This document shows, in pieces, positions 25,011 through 33,979 of a stretch of 64,000 nt of DNA. The notes below the pieces were generated by a model. It was not told the origin of the DNA, ran no database searches, and saw nothing but the letters and a program-made list of their open reading frames with translations. The DNA comes from Trinickia dabaoshanensis (GTDB lineage Bacteria; Pseudomonadota; Gammaproteobacteria; Burkholderiales; Burkholderiaceae), in the NCBI RefSeq assembly GCF_002879885.1, contig NZ_PNYA01000002.1, forward strand, positions 62,001 to 126,000. Direction: 5' to 3'. Both the position numbers and the translations under genes were made by a program. How positions within the stretch are numbered: the stretch's first letter is position 1; every line of letters begins with the position of its first letter.

Positions 25011-27209
25011 ATGCGGTTGTTCTCTCGGTTGCTTGCCGCCGTGGCGGCTTGCGCGTCGCTCTGCGTGTGCACGGTTGCGACAGCCGCGCCGCCTGCCGGC
25101 CATAGCGTCCGCCCTTTCTCCACGCCGGCCACGTGCGGCGGCCCCGGCTACGTCGCCTACGGCTCCAGCCCGATCACACTAACCGCCGGCTATTCGACGT
25201 ACAGCATCTACAACCCCTCGACGGATGCGTACGATCAGGTGAACGTGCGCGCTTACGACGGATGCCCGACGGGCCCGACCATCAACGTCTCTCCGGGCCA
25301 AACGCTGAAGGTGCAATTGAAAAATACGTTGCCGGCGGAATCGGCCACGACGTGTCCGCCCGACGCCGGCCACGATAGCCCGCATTGCTTCAACACCGTG
25401 AACTTGCATCTGCATGGGATGCACGTCTCGCCGTCCGGCAATAGCGACAACGTATTCATCAGCATCGCGCCCGGCGCCTCGGCCAATTACGTCTATCAAA
25501 TCCCGGCAGATCATCCGTCGGGGACGTTTTGGTATCACTCGCACCATCACGGCTCGACCGCGATCGACGTCGCCAGCGGAATGGAAGGCGTGTTGATCGT
25601 TCGCGGCCGGCGCACGGCCGCCGATCGAGCGGCCAATGGCGGCATCGCCGATATCGACACGATTCTCCACAATCGCGCGGGTGGCGCGTTTCCCGAACAC
25701 GTCTTTCTGTTTCAACAAATCGAATACGGCTGTTTCGCGAATGCCCAAGCCTCGGCGCCGCTCGCCGATCCCGTGACCTTCGCGTGGGTCTGTCCGTCCG
25801 GCAGCGTCGGCGAGTTGCGCAATTACACGAATCAGTTGAACTTCGTTGCCGATCCGCGCCCGGGCCACACGGGTCGCAAAAACTCGACCTGGGAGATATC
25901 GGGGCGCTACACGCAGATCAACGGTGTGGTCCAACCGATGTATCCCACCGCCACCACGTTCTTGCCCGCGGGCCAGATTCAGCGCTGGCGTCTCGTGCAC
26001 GGCGGCGATCGGGACACCATCAATCTGAAAATCGTGCAGGCCAACTTGACGGCCGTGGGCGGCGCAGCCCACGCTAGCGCGAGCACGAAAGAGATCGATG
26101 CCGCCGCTCGGGCCGCCCGCGCGTTGTTGGCGGGCCCGCATACGCGCGCGCAAACCGCCACAACGCTCGACCAATTGTGCGGCGGCGAAGTGGTGAAGCA
26201 AGTCGAAATCGCCGACGACGGTTTGACCCGCAACGCCATGATCGAGGAAGACGTCGCGACGCTGAACCCCGGCTATCGGCGCGACGTGCTCGTCGCATTT
26301 CCGCAGCCGGGCCTCTATTGCATACTCGACGAAGCCGCGGACGTCTCGTCGACGATCGCCTACCAACCCGGCGCCGACAAAGTGAAGGATCGCCGTTTGC
26401 TCGCCTTCGTGCGCATCGGCCCCGGCACGAACGTGCCCGATTACACGCCGGACGGCCTCGGCCACTCGAAATACTGGCAATACGTACGCAATTCGCTCGT
26501 CGATGCGAACAGCGATCTGCCCGCCGGCGTGCTCGCCGATTTACGCACGCTCGACACACACGTCTACGCACCGGAGCAGCCGCTCGCGGGCCCGATCAAC
26601 AAGCAAGTGCCGATGCTGATGAACGTCACCGCGGCGAACGGCAAGCCGCAGTTCGTCATGAACGCCCAGCTATACGATCCCGCGCGAATCGACTACACGG
26701 CCGTGCTCGGCACCACGGACGAATGGCGCATCGCCGCGGGCAGCAACGGCGCGCACGTCTTTCACATCCACGTGAATCCGTTCGAGATCGTCGATATTCT
26801 CAACGCGAAGGGCGTCTCCATCTACGATTCGAGCGGCAATTGCACCGCACAAGAATTGGCTACCGGAGACGCGGAGTACTGTACGCTGCGCGGCGTTTTT
26901 CTTGATACGGTGTTCATCAAACCGGGCTATACGATCGTCATGCGCACGCAGTACAAAGACTTCACCGGCGAATTCGTCATGCACTGCCATGTGCTCGATC
27001 ACGAAGATGGGGGGATGATGGGGAACGTCGCCATCGTCTCGCCCACCACGGCGCTGATCTCACATGTGACCGAGCCGCTCGCGCGCGCGAAGGCGGACGT
27101 CGCGGGATTCGTGGACAAATTGCGCTACGGCAGGCAACGCTCCGCCGAACTCGCATTCACCGCGCCGATATGCGGCGCCGGCGGCGCGCAGGCCATCGCG
27201 GCGAAGTAA
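25011..27209 (+). CDS. Secreted multicopper oxidase
   Basis: 732 residues with a Sec-type signal peptide (MRLFSRLLAAVAACAS, cleavage near ATAA-PP at about 25-27). All four copper-ligand motifs are present: HLHGMH (about 132), WYHSHHHG (about 174), HVFHIHVNPF (about 583) and HCHVLDHEDGGMMG (about 661), giving a type 1 and a trinuclear copper site. The enzyme should oxidise phenols, metal ions or other reductants with reduction of oxygen to water in the periplasm or outside. It is longer than a typical laccase, with an Ala-rich insert near 350-385 and a C-terminal extension after 690. Substrate cannot be told from sequence. The downstream HTH gene is on the same strand, 167 bases away. Confidence 0.93.
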   Translation: MRLFSRLLAAVAACASLCVCTVATAAPPAGHSVRPFSTPATCGGPGYVAYGSSPITLTAGYSTYSIYNPSTDAYDQVNVRAYDGCPTGPTINVSPGQTLKVQLKNTLPAESATTCPPDAGHDSPHCFNTVNLHLHGMHVSPSGNSDNVFISIAPGASANYVYQIPADHPSGTFWYHSHHHGSTAIDVASGMEGVLIVRGRRTAADRAANGGIADIDTILHNRAGGAFPEHVFLFQQIEYGCFANAQASAPLADPVTFAWVCPSGSVGELRNYTNQLNFVADPRPGHTGRKNSTWEISGRYTQINGVVQPMYPTATTFLPAGQIQRWRLVHGGDRDTINLKIVQANLTAVGGAAHASASTKEIDAAARAARALLAGPHTRAQTATTLDQLCGGEVVKQVEIADDGLTRNAMIEEDVATLNPGYRRDVLVAFPQPGLYCILDEAADVSSTIAYQPGADKVKDRRLLAFVRIGPGTNVPDYTPDGLGHSKYWQYVRNSLVDANSDLPAGVLADLRTLDTHVYAPEQPLAGPINKQVPMLMNVTAANGKPQFVMNAQLYDPARIDYTAVLGTTDEWRIAAGSNGAHVFHIHVNPFEIVDILNAKGVSIYDSSGNCTAQELATGDAEYCTLRGVFLDTVFIKPGYTIVMRTQYKDFTGEFVMHCHVLDHEDGGMMGNVAIVSPTTALISHVTEPLARAKADVAGFVDKLRYGRQRSAELAFTAPICGAGGAQAIAAK

Positions 27210-27376
27210 CGACATCCATCGGGGCGCGCGGTGCGGCATCGTCAATCGCACATATCCTGCATGTGATTTCGCCGATGGGTTTGCATGCCTTCTCGCTCTA
27301 TGCTTTCGCACGTATGCCTAGCCGGGCCCTGCCGCGCGGACGAACGCGCAGCGCGGCGCCAGGAAATGGAGAAGGT

Positions 27377-27670
27377 ATGAGCAATCGCAACGAGCCATTC
27401 GGCGAACACCCGCTCACCGCGTGCGTCGCGCCTTGCGGGGCCGAGCCGTCCCGCGCGCGGCCGGCGGCGTTCGCGCCGCTGACCGCGCGCGAGTTCGCAG
27501 TCTTGGATTGGCTGAAGGAAGGTAAGACGAATGGCGAGATCGGCGCGATCCTCGATATCAGCGAACGCACGGTCAAATTCCACGTTGCGAACATTCGCGA
27601 GAAACTGAAGGCGTCCAGCCGCAGCCACGTGGTCGCCCTCGCCTACTCCCACAACCTGATCAAGCGCTGA
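27377..27670 (+). CDS. Stand-alone LuxR-type (GerE) helix-turn-helix protein
   Basis: 97 residues from the ATG at 27377 (MSNRNEPFGE), preceded by GGAGAAGG. Almost all of the protein after residue 35 is a GerE-type DNA-binding domain (LTAREFAVLDWLKEGKTNGEIGAIL, then SERTVKFHVANIREKL). There is no receiver, autoinducer-binding or PAS domain. Such short regulators can bind DNA constitutively or compete with full-length LuxR proteins. Its recognition helix stretch ERTVKFH is the same as in the LuxR protein at 22179-22892. The 3' end overlaps the convergent LysR gene by 11 bases. Confidence 0.85.
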   Translation: MSNRNEPFGEHPLTACVAPCGAEPSRARPAAFAPLTAREFAVLDWLKEGKTNGEIGAILDISERTVKFHVANIREKLKASSRSHVVALAYSHNLIKR

Positions 27671-28574
27671 ACGCTTTGAGCGAGCCGGCGTCCTGCGTTT
27701 CCTCGAGCGCCCGCATGAAGTGACGCACGCCCGCGCTTTGCGCGCGTGCACGCCACAGCAGATGGATATCCACGCCCAGCGGCAGCCAATCGATCCGCTT
27801 GAACGCCACGCCGGGCGGGCTCATCCGCCGCATGCTCGATTGCATGACCGCGGCGCCGAGCCCCGCGCTGACGAGACCGAGCGTCGTCGACACCTGTGCC
27901 ACCTCGAATTGAATATCGGGTGTAAAACCCGCCGCGGCGCACGCGGCGAGAAAGCGCTCGCGCGCGGCCGGATTGATCGACTTCGGCAGCGCGATCCACG
28001 GCATACCGTCCAGATCGCTCGGCATCACCTCGTCTTTGGCGGCCAACGGGTGGTCGTCGGCGAGCGCGAGCACGAACGGCTCGCTCGTCAGCAAACGGCT
28101 CGTCAACGATTCGGTGGGCTGCGGCAAGTTGTAGACGAACGCAATATCGATCAGCGAGCGTTCGAGCGCATCGATCTGCTCGCCGGAGCGCATCGCCGCG
28201 AGCTTCAAGTTGACACGAGGGTGCGCCGCGCGAAAACGGCGCAGCGCCGCCGGCAGCCGCCCGTTGTGGATGATGCCCTCGCAATAGCCGACCGACACCG
28301 AGCACGCCTCGCCTTTGCCGATTTGCCGAGCGCGTTCTTCGACGCGTTCGGCGCGGCTCAACAAATCGCGCGCCTGCTCGAGAAAGTCCCGCCCTGCCGG
28401 CGTGAGCCTCACGCGCTGCTTGATGCGTTCGAATAGTTGCAGCCCGAGATGATCCTCGAGTTGCCGGATCTGGCGCGAAAGCGGCGACTGCGAGATGTGC
28501 AGCCGCTCGGCGGCGCGCGCCACGTGCTCCATTTCAGCCACCGCCACGAAGTACCTCAGTTGCTGCAACTCCAT
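27660..28574 (-). CDS. LysR-family transcriptional regulator
   Basis: 304 residues from the ATG at 28574 (MELQQLRYF), which follows AAGGA; upstream in-frame codons are less likely starts. The N-terminal winged helix-turn-helix (FVAVAEMEHVARAAERLHISQSPLSRQIRQLE) and the periplasmic-binding-protein-like effector domain (about 90-290) are typical. It is divergent from an MFS transporter gene with 153 bases between the starts, the usual arrangement of a LysR regulator with its target. The inducer is unknown. Confidence 0.93.
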   Translation of the reverse strand: MELQQLRYFVAVAEMEHVARAAERLHISQSPLSRQIRQLEDHLGLQLFERIKQRVRLTPAGRDFLEQARDLLSRAERVEERARQIGKGEACSVSVGYCEGIIHNGRLPAALRRFRAAHPRVNLKLAAMRSGEQIDALERSLIDIAFVYNLPQPTESLTSRLLTSEPFVLALADDHPLAAKDEVMPSDLDGMPWIALPKSINPAARERFLAACAAAGFTPDIQFEVAQVSTTLGLVSAGLGAAVMQSSMRRMSPPGVAFKRIDWLPLGVDIHLLWRARAQSAGVRHFMRALEETQDAGSLKAFSA

Positions 28575-28727
28575 GATTATGTCCTTTTTGGCATCAACTA
28601 TGACCAATTAAGTCTTGGACGGCATTATATCCGGTCATTAAGCTTCGGTCCTGTGATTCGTGCTCATCGCGCCTACCGGCTCGGGTCGACCGAGCGTCCG
28701 GGGCGGAACAACCAACGACCTGTAACC

Positions 28728-29954
28728 ATGGAAACGAACGTCATGAACCCATCGCGCAGCGCCATCCCTCGAGGGGTGCTGCTCGTCACGCTCGTGCTGC
28801 TCAGCGCGAGCGGACTCGTCGCATCCGATATCAACCTCCCGGGCATGCCGCTCGCGGCGCGTGCGTTCGGCACGCCGATCTCGGCGCTGCAACATACGTT
28901 CAGCGTCTACATCGTGGGGCTCGCGCTCGCGCAAGCGCTGTACGGCCCGCTTTCCGATGCCTACGGCCGGCGCCGCCTCGTCATCGGCGGCATGCTGCTT
29001 TACGCGGCCGCATCGGTGGGCTGCTCCCTCGCGCCGAACGTCACGGTCTTCGGCCTCGCCCGCATCGTGCAGGCGCTCGGCGCGGGTGCCGGGATGGTGA
29101 TCGGCCGAGCCATCGTGAGCGATATCTTCGATGCGAAGAAAGCCGCGCACACGTTCACGACGATCATGCCGATCGTCGGCGCATCGCCGGCGCTCTCGCC
29201 GCTGATCGGCGGCTATATCACGGCCTACGTGTCGTGGCGCGCGCCGTTCCTGTTCACGGCCGCGCTCGGCATCGCCGCGGCGCTTTTGCTCGCCATCTAC
29301 ATACCGGAGACGGTGCCCAAGGCGAATCGCCACAGCAATATCGCGCGCACGTTCCGCAGTTATCCGATGCTATTGGTGCAGCCGCGTTTGTGGTCCTATG
29401 CGCTCATTCTGTGCGTGGGCTACGCGGTGTATCTGGGGTATCTCGCCGCGTCGCCCGTGCTGCTCGTCGGCATGGGCCTGTCGACGAAGACGATCAGTTA
29501 TTGCTATATGAGCTTGTCCGTCACGTATATCGTCGGCAATCTGACGTCGCGCCATTTCGCGAAAACGCATGGCATCGATCGGCTCATCGGCGTGGGGCTC
29601 GCGATTCTCGCAGCCGGCGCCGCATCGCTGATCGCGGCGAGTTTCGGCCGTCCGACACCGTTGCCGATGATCCTCGCGATTTCCGTCGTCACGCTCGCGA
29701 ACGGTTTCATGCTGCCGCTGTCTTTCGCCGGGGGCGTGACGAGCTTCCCCGACAACGCCGGCGCCGCATCGGGACTCATGGGCGCGCTGCATATGATCGC
29801 GGGTTCGCTCGCCATCTACCTCGTCGCGGAGTTGCCGGGCACGGTCGCGGCCCTCGCCGGGTTCGTCACGGCGGTCGCAGCGATCGGATGCGTGGCGTTT
29901 CCGGTGCTGCGGCGCACGCGCGGTTGGACCAATATGCGCGCGACGGTTAGCTGA
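28728..29954 (+). CDS. MFS drug-resistance transporter of the Bcr/CflA type
   Basis: 408 residues from the ATG at 28728; a second ATG at 28743 is also possible. Twelve hydrophobic segments are predicted by eye. The MFS loop 2-3 signature is GPLSDAYGRRRLVIGG, and the transporter opens with the DINLPGMP stretch typical of Bcr/CflA exporters. It should export a small toxic compound with proton exchange across the inner membrane. The divergent LysR gene is its probable regulator. It converges on and overlaps the GntR gene by 8 bases. It could serve export of the nearby peptide product, but the distance and separate promoter make this only a possibility. Confidence 0.9.
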   Translation: METNVMNPSRSAIPRGVLLVTLVLLSASGLVASDINLPGMPLAARAFGTPISALQHTFSVYIVGLALAQALYGPLSDAYGRRRLVIGGMLLYAAASVGCSLAPNVTVFGLARIVQALGAGAGMVIGRAIVSDIFDAKKAAHTFTTIMPIVGASPALSPLIGGYITAYVSWRAPFLFTAALGIAAALLLAIYIPETVPKANRHSNIARTFRSYPMLLVQPRLWSYALILCVGYAVYLGYLAASPVLLVGMGLSTKTISYCYMSLSVTYIVGNLTSRHFAKTHGIDRLIGVGLAILAAGAASLIAASFGRPTPLPMILAISVVTLANGFMLPLSFAGGVTSFPDNAGAASGLMGALHMIAGSLAIYLVAELPGTVAALAGFVTAVAAIGCVAFPVLRRTRGWTNMRATVS

Positions 29955-30666
29955 GCCGCCCGCCCTCGTTCACTTGGCGGCGCACGAAGTCGATGTGAGT
30001 CTGCATCGCCGTGCGCGCCTCCTCCGGGCGACGCGAGCAAATCGCGTCGCACAGCGTGCGATGCTGCAGCAGCAACAGCGCCGAGGCGTCCTCGCCCTGC
30101 TCGCGCAAGCCGGTGCCGTTGATCGCGATATGCTCGCGCAGCACGCTCAGCACCCCCGCGTGTAGATGCAAGAACATCGCGTTGTGCGAAGCCTTTGCAA
30201 TCGCCTCGTGCAGTTTCGCATCGGCCTGCGCCTCGCCCGCCTTGTCGTCGTCGCGCCGCGCTTTCTCGAGCGTGCGCATCAGCGATTCGATCGTTTTGAT
30301 CTCGTCTTTCGACGCACGCATCGCCGCAAAGTAGGCGGTGGCGCCCTCCAACACCCGGCGAAACTCCAAGATGTCGTCGCGTAGCGCGGGATGGTCGGCA
30401 ACGAGTTCGCCCCAGGGCGACGCCACCCCGGTGCGCAACCGATCCGTCACGTACACGCCCGCACCCGGACGGCTATGCACGAGCGAGCGAGCGGCCAACC
30501 GCTGGATTGCCTCGCGAATCGTATTACGTGAAACGCCATAGCGCTCGGCGAGCGCACGCTCCGCCGGCAGCCGCGCGCCGGCCGCGAACGTGCCGTCGAG
30601 CAACGAGGTCTCCAACGCGCGCATCGCGGCTTGCACGCGCGATCCGTTCCCCATGGTCTGCTTCAT
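29947..30666 (-). CDS. GntR-family (FadR subgroup) regulator of lactate utilisation, LldR-like
   Basis: 239 residues. The N-terminal winged helix (LPAERALAERYGVSRNTIREAIQRL, about 33-57) is followed by an all-helical FCD ligand-binding domain (about 95-230) with the metal- or acid-binding Asp and His residues expected in FadR-type regulators. ATG at 30666 follows AAGGAGAG. It is divergent from the lut operon, and a FadR-type palindrome lies between the two starts. By analogy with LldR it should repress the operon until L-lactate is present. The ligand itself is inferred from context. Confidence 0.9.
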   Translation of the reverse strand: MKQTMGNGSRVQAAMRALETSLLDGTFAAGARLPAERALAERYGVSRNTIREAIQRLAARSLVHSRPGAGVYVTDRLRTGVASPWGELVADHPALRDDILEFRRVLEGATAYFAAMRASKDEIKTIESLMRTLEKARRDDDKAGEAQADAKLHEAIAKASHNAMFLHLHAGVLSVLREHIAINGTGLREQGEDASALLLLQHRTLCDAICSRRPEEARTAMQTHIDFVRRQVNEGGRLS

Positions 30667-30711
30667 CCGACTCTCCTTGCCGCCATCGCTTCGCGGCGCC
30701 CGTCTCGTCGC

Positions 30712-30726
30712 ATTGGTCCAACCAAT
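30712..30726. promoter_or_regulatory. Operator palindrome for the GntR/LldR-type regulator
   Basis: ATTGGTCCAACCAAT has perfect six-base arms around a three-base spacer and contains the TGGT-N3-ACCA core typical of FadR/LldR-subgroup operators. It lies 46 bases from the regulator start and 70 bases from lutA, so one site could control both divergent genes. Confidence 0.8.
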
Positions 30727-30796
30727 TTGTGACCTGTTGCGATTGCGGCAATTATGCGCTCAACGCCGTCGACGAAAAGCGGCTTTGGAGAGAGAC

Positions 30797-31699
30797 ATGC
30801 CGCAAAGGCAAAGGCACTACCCACTGCATCGGCCCACGGATGTCTACCTGTTCGCCACGTGCCTCGTGGATCTGTTCGTTCCGCAAGCGGGGCTCGACGC
30901 CGTCCGATTGCTCGAGCGGGAAGGGCTGACCGTGCACTACCCGAAAGGGCAGAGCTGCTGCGGGCAACCGGCTTACAGCAGCGGCAACCCCGAGCAGGCC
31001 CGCGCGGTCGCGCGCGCGCAACTGGACTTGTTTCCCGAACCTTGGCCGATCGTCGTGCCCTCCGGTTCGTGCGCCGGCATGATGCGTCATCACTGGCCGA
31101 AGCTGTTCGAGGGCGATGCCACGCATGAAGCTCACGCTCGGCAACTCGCTGAACGCGTCTACGAACTCGCCGAATTTCTCGTTCACGTCCTCGAAGTCGA
31201 CTTCGCCGGTCAGGTAGACGGCACGCCGGGCTCGGGGCCGCTTCAAACCGAGCGCGTCGTGCTGCACACGTCGTGCGCGGCGCGGCGCGAGATGGGCACA
31301 CGCGAACACGGTGTCGCCCTGATCGATGCGCTGCCCGGCGTCACACGCGTCGATCACGAGCGCGAAGCCGAATGCTGCGGCTTCGGCGGCACGTTCTCGC
31401 TCAAGCATCCCGACATCTCCGGCGCCATGGTGCGCGACAAGGTCGCTTCCGCCTGCGCCACGGGATGCGAGCGGCTCGTCACGGCCGACTGCGGCTGCAT
31501 GCTCAACATCGGTCATGCGGCCGAGCACGAAGGCGCGCCGCTCGCGGTCGAACATCTGGCCAGTTTTTTGTGGCGGCGCACGGGCGCGGACAAAAGGCCC
31601 ACGCACGCGAACGACGCATCGGCCCCGAGCGCGACGCGATCGTCGCCCCTCGCCGAAGCCATCGACGCCAAGTCAGTCTCCCAAGCGCGAGGCCGGTAA
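30797..31699 (+). CDS. lutA: Lactate utilisation protein A (LldE-like, cysteine-rich CCG domains)
   Basis: 300 residues from the ATG at 30797 (MPQRQRHYPL), which follows GGAGAG; the open frame reaches further upstream, but without family similarity. Two CCG-type cysteine-rich domains are visible: SCCGQPAYSSG (about 54-64) and ECCGFGGTFS (about 192-201), each with partner cysteines. These domains bind Fe-S clusters in heterodisulfide reductase-like proteins. With LutB and LutC it forms the L-lactate oxidation complex that yields pyruvate. The C-terminus carries a Ser/Ala-rich tail beyond the usual length (about 240 residues). First gene of the lut operon, 2 bases before lutC. Confidence 0.94.
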   Translation: MPQRQRHYPLHRPTDVYLFATCLVDLFVPQAGLDAVRLLEREGLTVHYPKGQSCCGQPAYSSGNPEQARAVARAQLDLFPEPWPIVVPSGSCAGMMRHHWPKLFEGDATHEAHARQLAERVYELAEFLVHVLEVDFAGQVDGTPGSGPLQTERVVLHTSCAARREMGTREHGVALIDALPGVTRVDHEREAECCGFGGTFSLKHPDISGAMVRDKVASACATGCERLVTADCGCMLNIGHAAEHEGAPLAVEHLASFLWRRTGADKRPTHANDASAPSATRSSPLAEAIDAKSVSQARGR

Positions 31700-31701
31700 G
31701 C

Positions 31702-32427
31702 ATGCTCACTTCCCGAGAACTGATCTTAGGGCGGCTGCGAGCCGCCGCCGCGCGCACGCCGAAGCTCGATGCCGCATCGCTCGATCGTCGCGTCGACTTG
31801 CATTACGCCATGTGGCGTCCGCTCGCCGAGGCAACGCTCGAGCAACGCGTGGACGCGTTCGAACGCGCGCTTGGCGCCGCCCATGCCGAAGTGTGGCGTG
31901 CGAGCGAGGCGGCCTGGCCGGCCGACTTGGCACGCCGCCTTGCCGATGCGGGGGTGCGCCGCTTGCTGCTCGATCCGGAGCGCGCCGAGGGCGCCGCGCT
32001 GGCCGCCGCGCTGCCCGGCAGCATCGAGGCTCTCTCCTTCGCGCGACCGATCGAAACCTGGAAGCGAGAACTCTTCGATACCGTCGATGCGGGCTTCACG
32101 CTCGCGCGTTCGGGCATCGCGGCCACCGGCACCCTCATCGTCGAACCCGACCGCGGCTCGCCGCGCACGATGTCGCTCGCGCCGCCGCTGCACGTCGCGC
32201 TCGTGCATGCCGATACGCTGCACCGCGACCTGCACGAAGCGGCTCGCGCGGAGCGCTGGCACGAAGGCATGCCGGCCAATTTAGCGCTCGTGTCGGGCCC
32301 GTCGAAGACGTCCGATATCCAGCAAACGCTCGCCTACGGCGCGCACGGCCCGCGCAGGTTGTGGGTCGTCATCGTCACGAAGGAGCGCGCTTCCAGCGCC
32401 GCCACGCCGCCGGAGCATCGCCGATGA
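31702..32427 (+). CDS. lutC: Lactate utilisation protein C (YkgG/LldG-like)
   Basis: 241 residues of the LUD domain family. The C-terminal core shows DAGFTLARSGIAATGTLIVEPDRGSPR and ALVSGPSKTSDIQQTLAYGAHGPRRLWVVIV, the usual LutC signature for the third subunit of the L-lactate oxidation complex. The start is 2 bases after the lutA stop, and the stop overlaps the lutB start by ATGA, so translation is coupled. Gene order A-C-B differs from the Bacillus A-B-C order but all three subunits are present. Confidence 0.93.
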   Translation: MLTSRELILGRLRAAAARTPKLDAASLDRRVDLHYAMWRPLAEATLEQRVDAFERALGAAHAEVWRASEAAWPADLARRLADAGVRRLLLDPERAEGAALAAALPGSIEALSFARPIETWKRELFDTVDAGFTLARSGIAATGTLIVEPDRGSPRTMSLAPPLHVALVHADTLHRDLHEAARAERWHEGMPANLALVSGPSKTSDIQQTLAYGAHGPRRLWVVIVTKERASSAATPPEHRR

Positions 32428-33869
32428 GCACCCAGCCCCTTCATTTCGTCGCACCGGGCGACTTCAAAACGCGGGCGCGCGCGGCACTCGACGATCCCGC
32501 GTTACGCGCGAGCTTTCGCGGCGCGATGACGTTCTTGCAGGACAAACGCACGGCCCAATTTCCCGATGCCGACGAACTCGAAGCATTGCGCGATCTCGGC
32601 CAGGCGATTCGCCAAGACGCGCTCGCGCGCCTGCCCGAGTTGCTGACGCAGCTCGAGCGCAATCTCGTCGCGGCCGGCGCGCAGGTGCATTGGGCGGCCA
32701 CGGCCGAGGAAGCGAACGCGCTGATTTTGGAGATCGCGCAAACGCACGGAGCGAAGCGCGTCATCAAGGGCAAGTCGATGGCGAGCGAGGAGATCGAGCT
32801 CAACCACTACCTGGCCGAACATGGCGTGAGTTGTACCGAATCCGATCTCGGCGAATTCATCGTCCAGCTAGCCGACGAAAAGCCCTCGCATATCGTCATG
32901 CCGGCGATTCATAAGACGAAGCGGGACATCGCGCGTCTGTTCGAAGCGCACATCGCCAATGCCGAATACACGGAAGACGTCGATGCGCTGATCCAGACGG
33001 GAAGGCGCGCGCTGCGCCACGCGTTCGTCGACGCCGACATCGGTCTATCGGGCGCGAACTTCGCGGCGGCGGATACCGGCACGCTATGGCTGGTCGAAAA
33101 CGAAGGCAACGGCCGGCTTTCGACCTCGGTGCCCGACGTTCATATCGCGATCGTCGGCATCGAGAAAGTCGTGGCCAAACTCGAGCACATCGTGCCGCTC
33201 GCGAGCCTGCTCACGCGCTCGGCCACGGGCCAAGCGATTACCACCTACTTCAATCTGATCTCCGGACCGCGCCGCGAAGGCGAACTCGACGGTCCGCGTG
33301 AGATGCACGTGGTGCTGCTCGATAACGGCCGCACGCAAGCGTACGCGGACGAGGAGTTGCGCTCCACGCTGCAATGCATTCGTTGCGGCGCCTGCATGAA
33401 TCACTGCCCCGTCTATACGCGCATCGGCGGTCATGCCTACGGCACCACCTACCCAGGCCCCATCGGCAAGATCATTTCGCCGCACCTGCTCGGTCTCGAA
33501 GCAACGGCGGATCTGCCGACCGCCTCGTCGCTCTGCGGCGCTTGCGGGGAGGTCTGTCCCGTGCGCATTCCCATCCCGCAGTTGCTGATCCGCTTGCGCA
33601 CCGAGGCCAATCGCGCACCGGACGACGCCGTCGCGCACCCGCTGCGCGGGCAAGGCGCGAACTACACGCGCCGCGAGCACCTCGTATGGCGGTTTTGGCG
33701 CGGGGCATTCGCGCACCCGCGCGCTTATCGGCTCTTTCGCTGGGCGGCCACGCGTTTCGCGGCACTCACGCCGTCGCGGCAAATGGGATGGACCGATCAC
33801 CGCACGCCGCTCAAACCCGCGCCGCAAAGCCTGGCCGACTTGCTGCGCGCGCGCGGCCAACCCGAATAA
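32424..33869 (+). CDS. lutB: Lactate utilisation protein B (LldF-like iron-sulfur protein)
   Basis: 481 residues from the ATG at 32424. The N-terminal LUD domain (about 60-300; [19 protein letters not shown]) is followed by two [4Fe-4S] motifs, [14 protein letters not shown] (about 318-331) and [13 protein letters not shown] (about 373-385), and the DUF3390-like C-terminal region. It should transfer electrons within the LutABC lactate-to-pyruvate complex. Translation is coupled to lutC through ATGA. Full length for the family and no anomalies were seen. Confidence 0.95.
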   Translation: MSTQPLHFVAPGDFKTRARAALDDPALRASFRGAMTFLQDKRTAQFPDADELEALRDLGQAIRQDALARLPELLTQLERNLVAAGAQVHWAATAEEANALILEIAQTHGAKRVIKGKSMASEEIELNHYLAEHGVSCTESDLGEFIVQLADEKPSHIVMPAIHKTKRDIARLFEAHIANAEYTEDVDALIQTGRRALRHAFVDADIGLSGANFAAADTGTLWLVENEGNGRLSTSVPDVHIAIVGIEKVVAKLEHIVPLASLLTRSATGQAITTYFNLISGPRREGELDGPREMHVVLLDNGRTQAYADEELRSTLQCIRCGACMNHCPVYTRIGGHAYGTTYPGPIGKIISPHLLGLEATADLPTASSLCGACGEVCPVRIPIPQLLIRLRTEANRAPDDAVAHPLRGQGANYTRREHLVWRFWRGAFAHPRAYRLFRWAATRFAALTPSRQMGWTDHRTPLKPAPQSLADLLRARGQPE

Positions 33870-33979
33870 GCGACCCGCGCGGGCCACGCCCGACAGCAGG
33901 CACCGATTCACGCTCAGGCCGCGCGCCACGCGACGCGGCCGGGCACCGCTTTGTTCTTGCATTTACGGAGGAGACCGAT

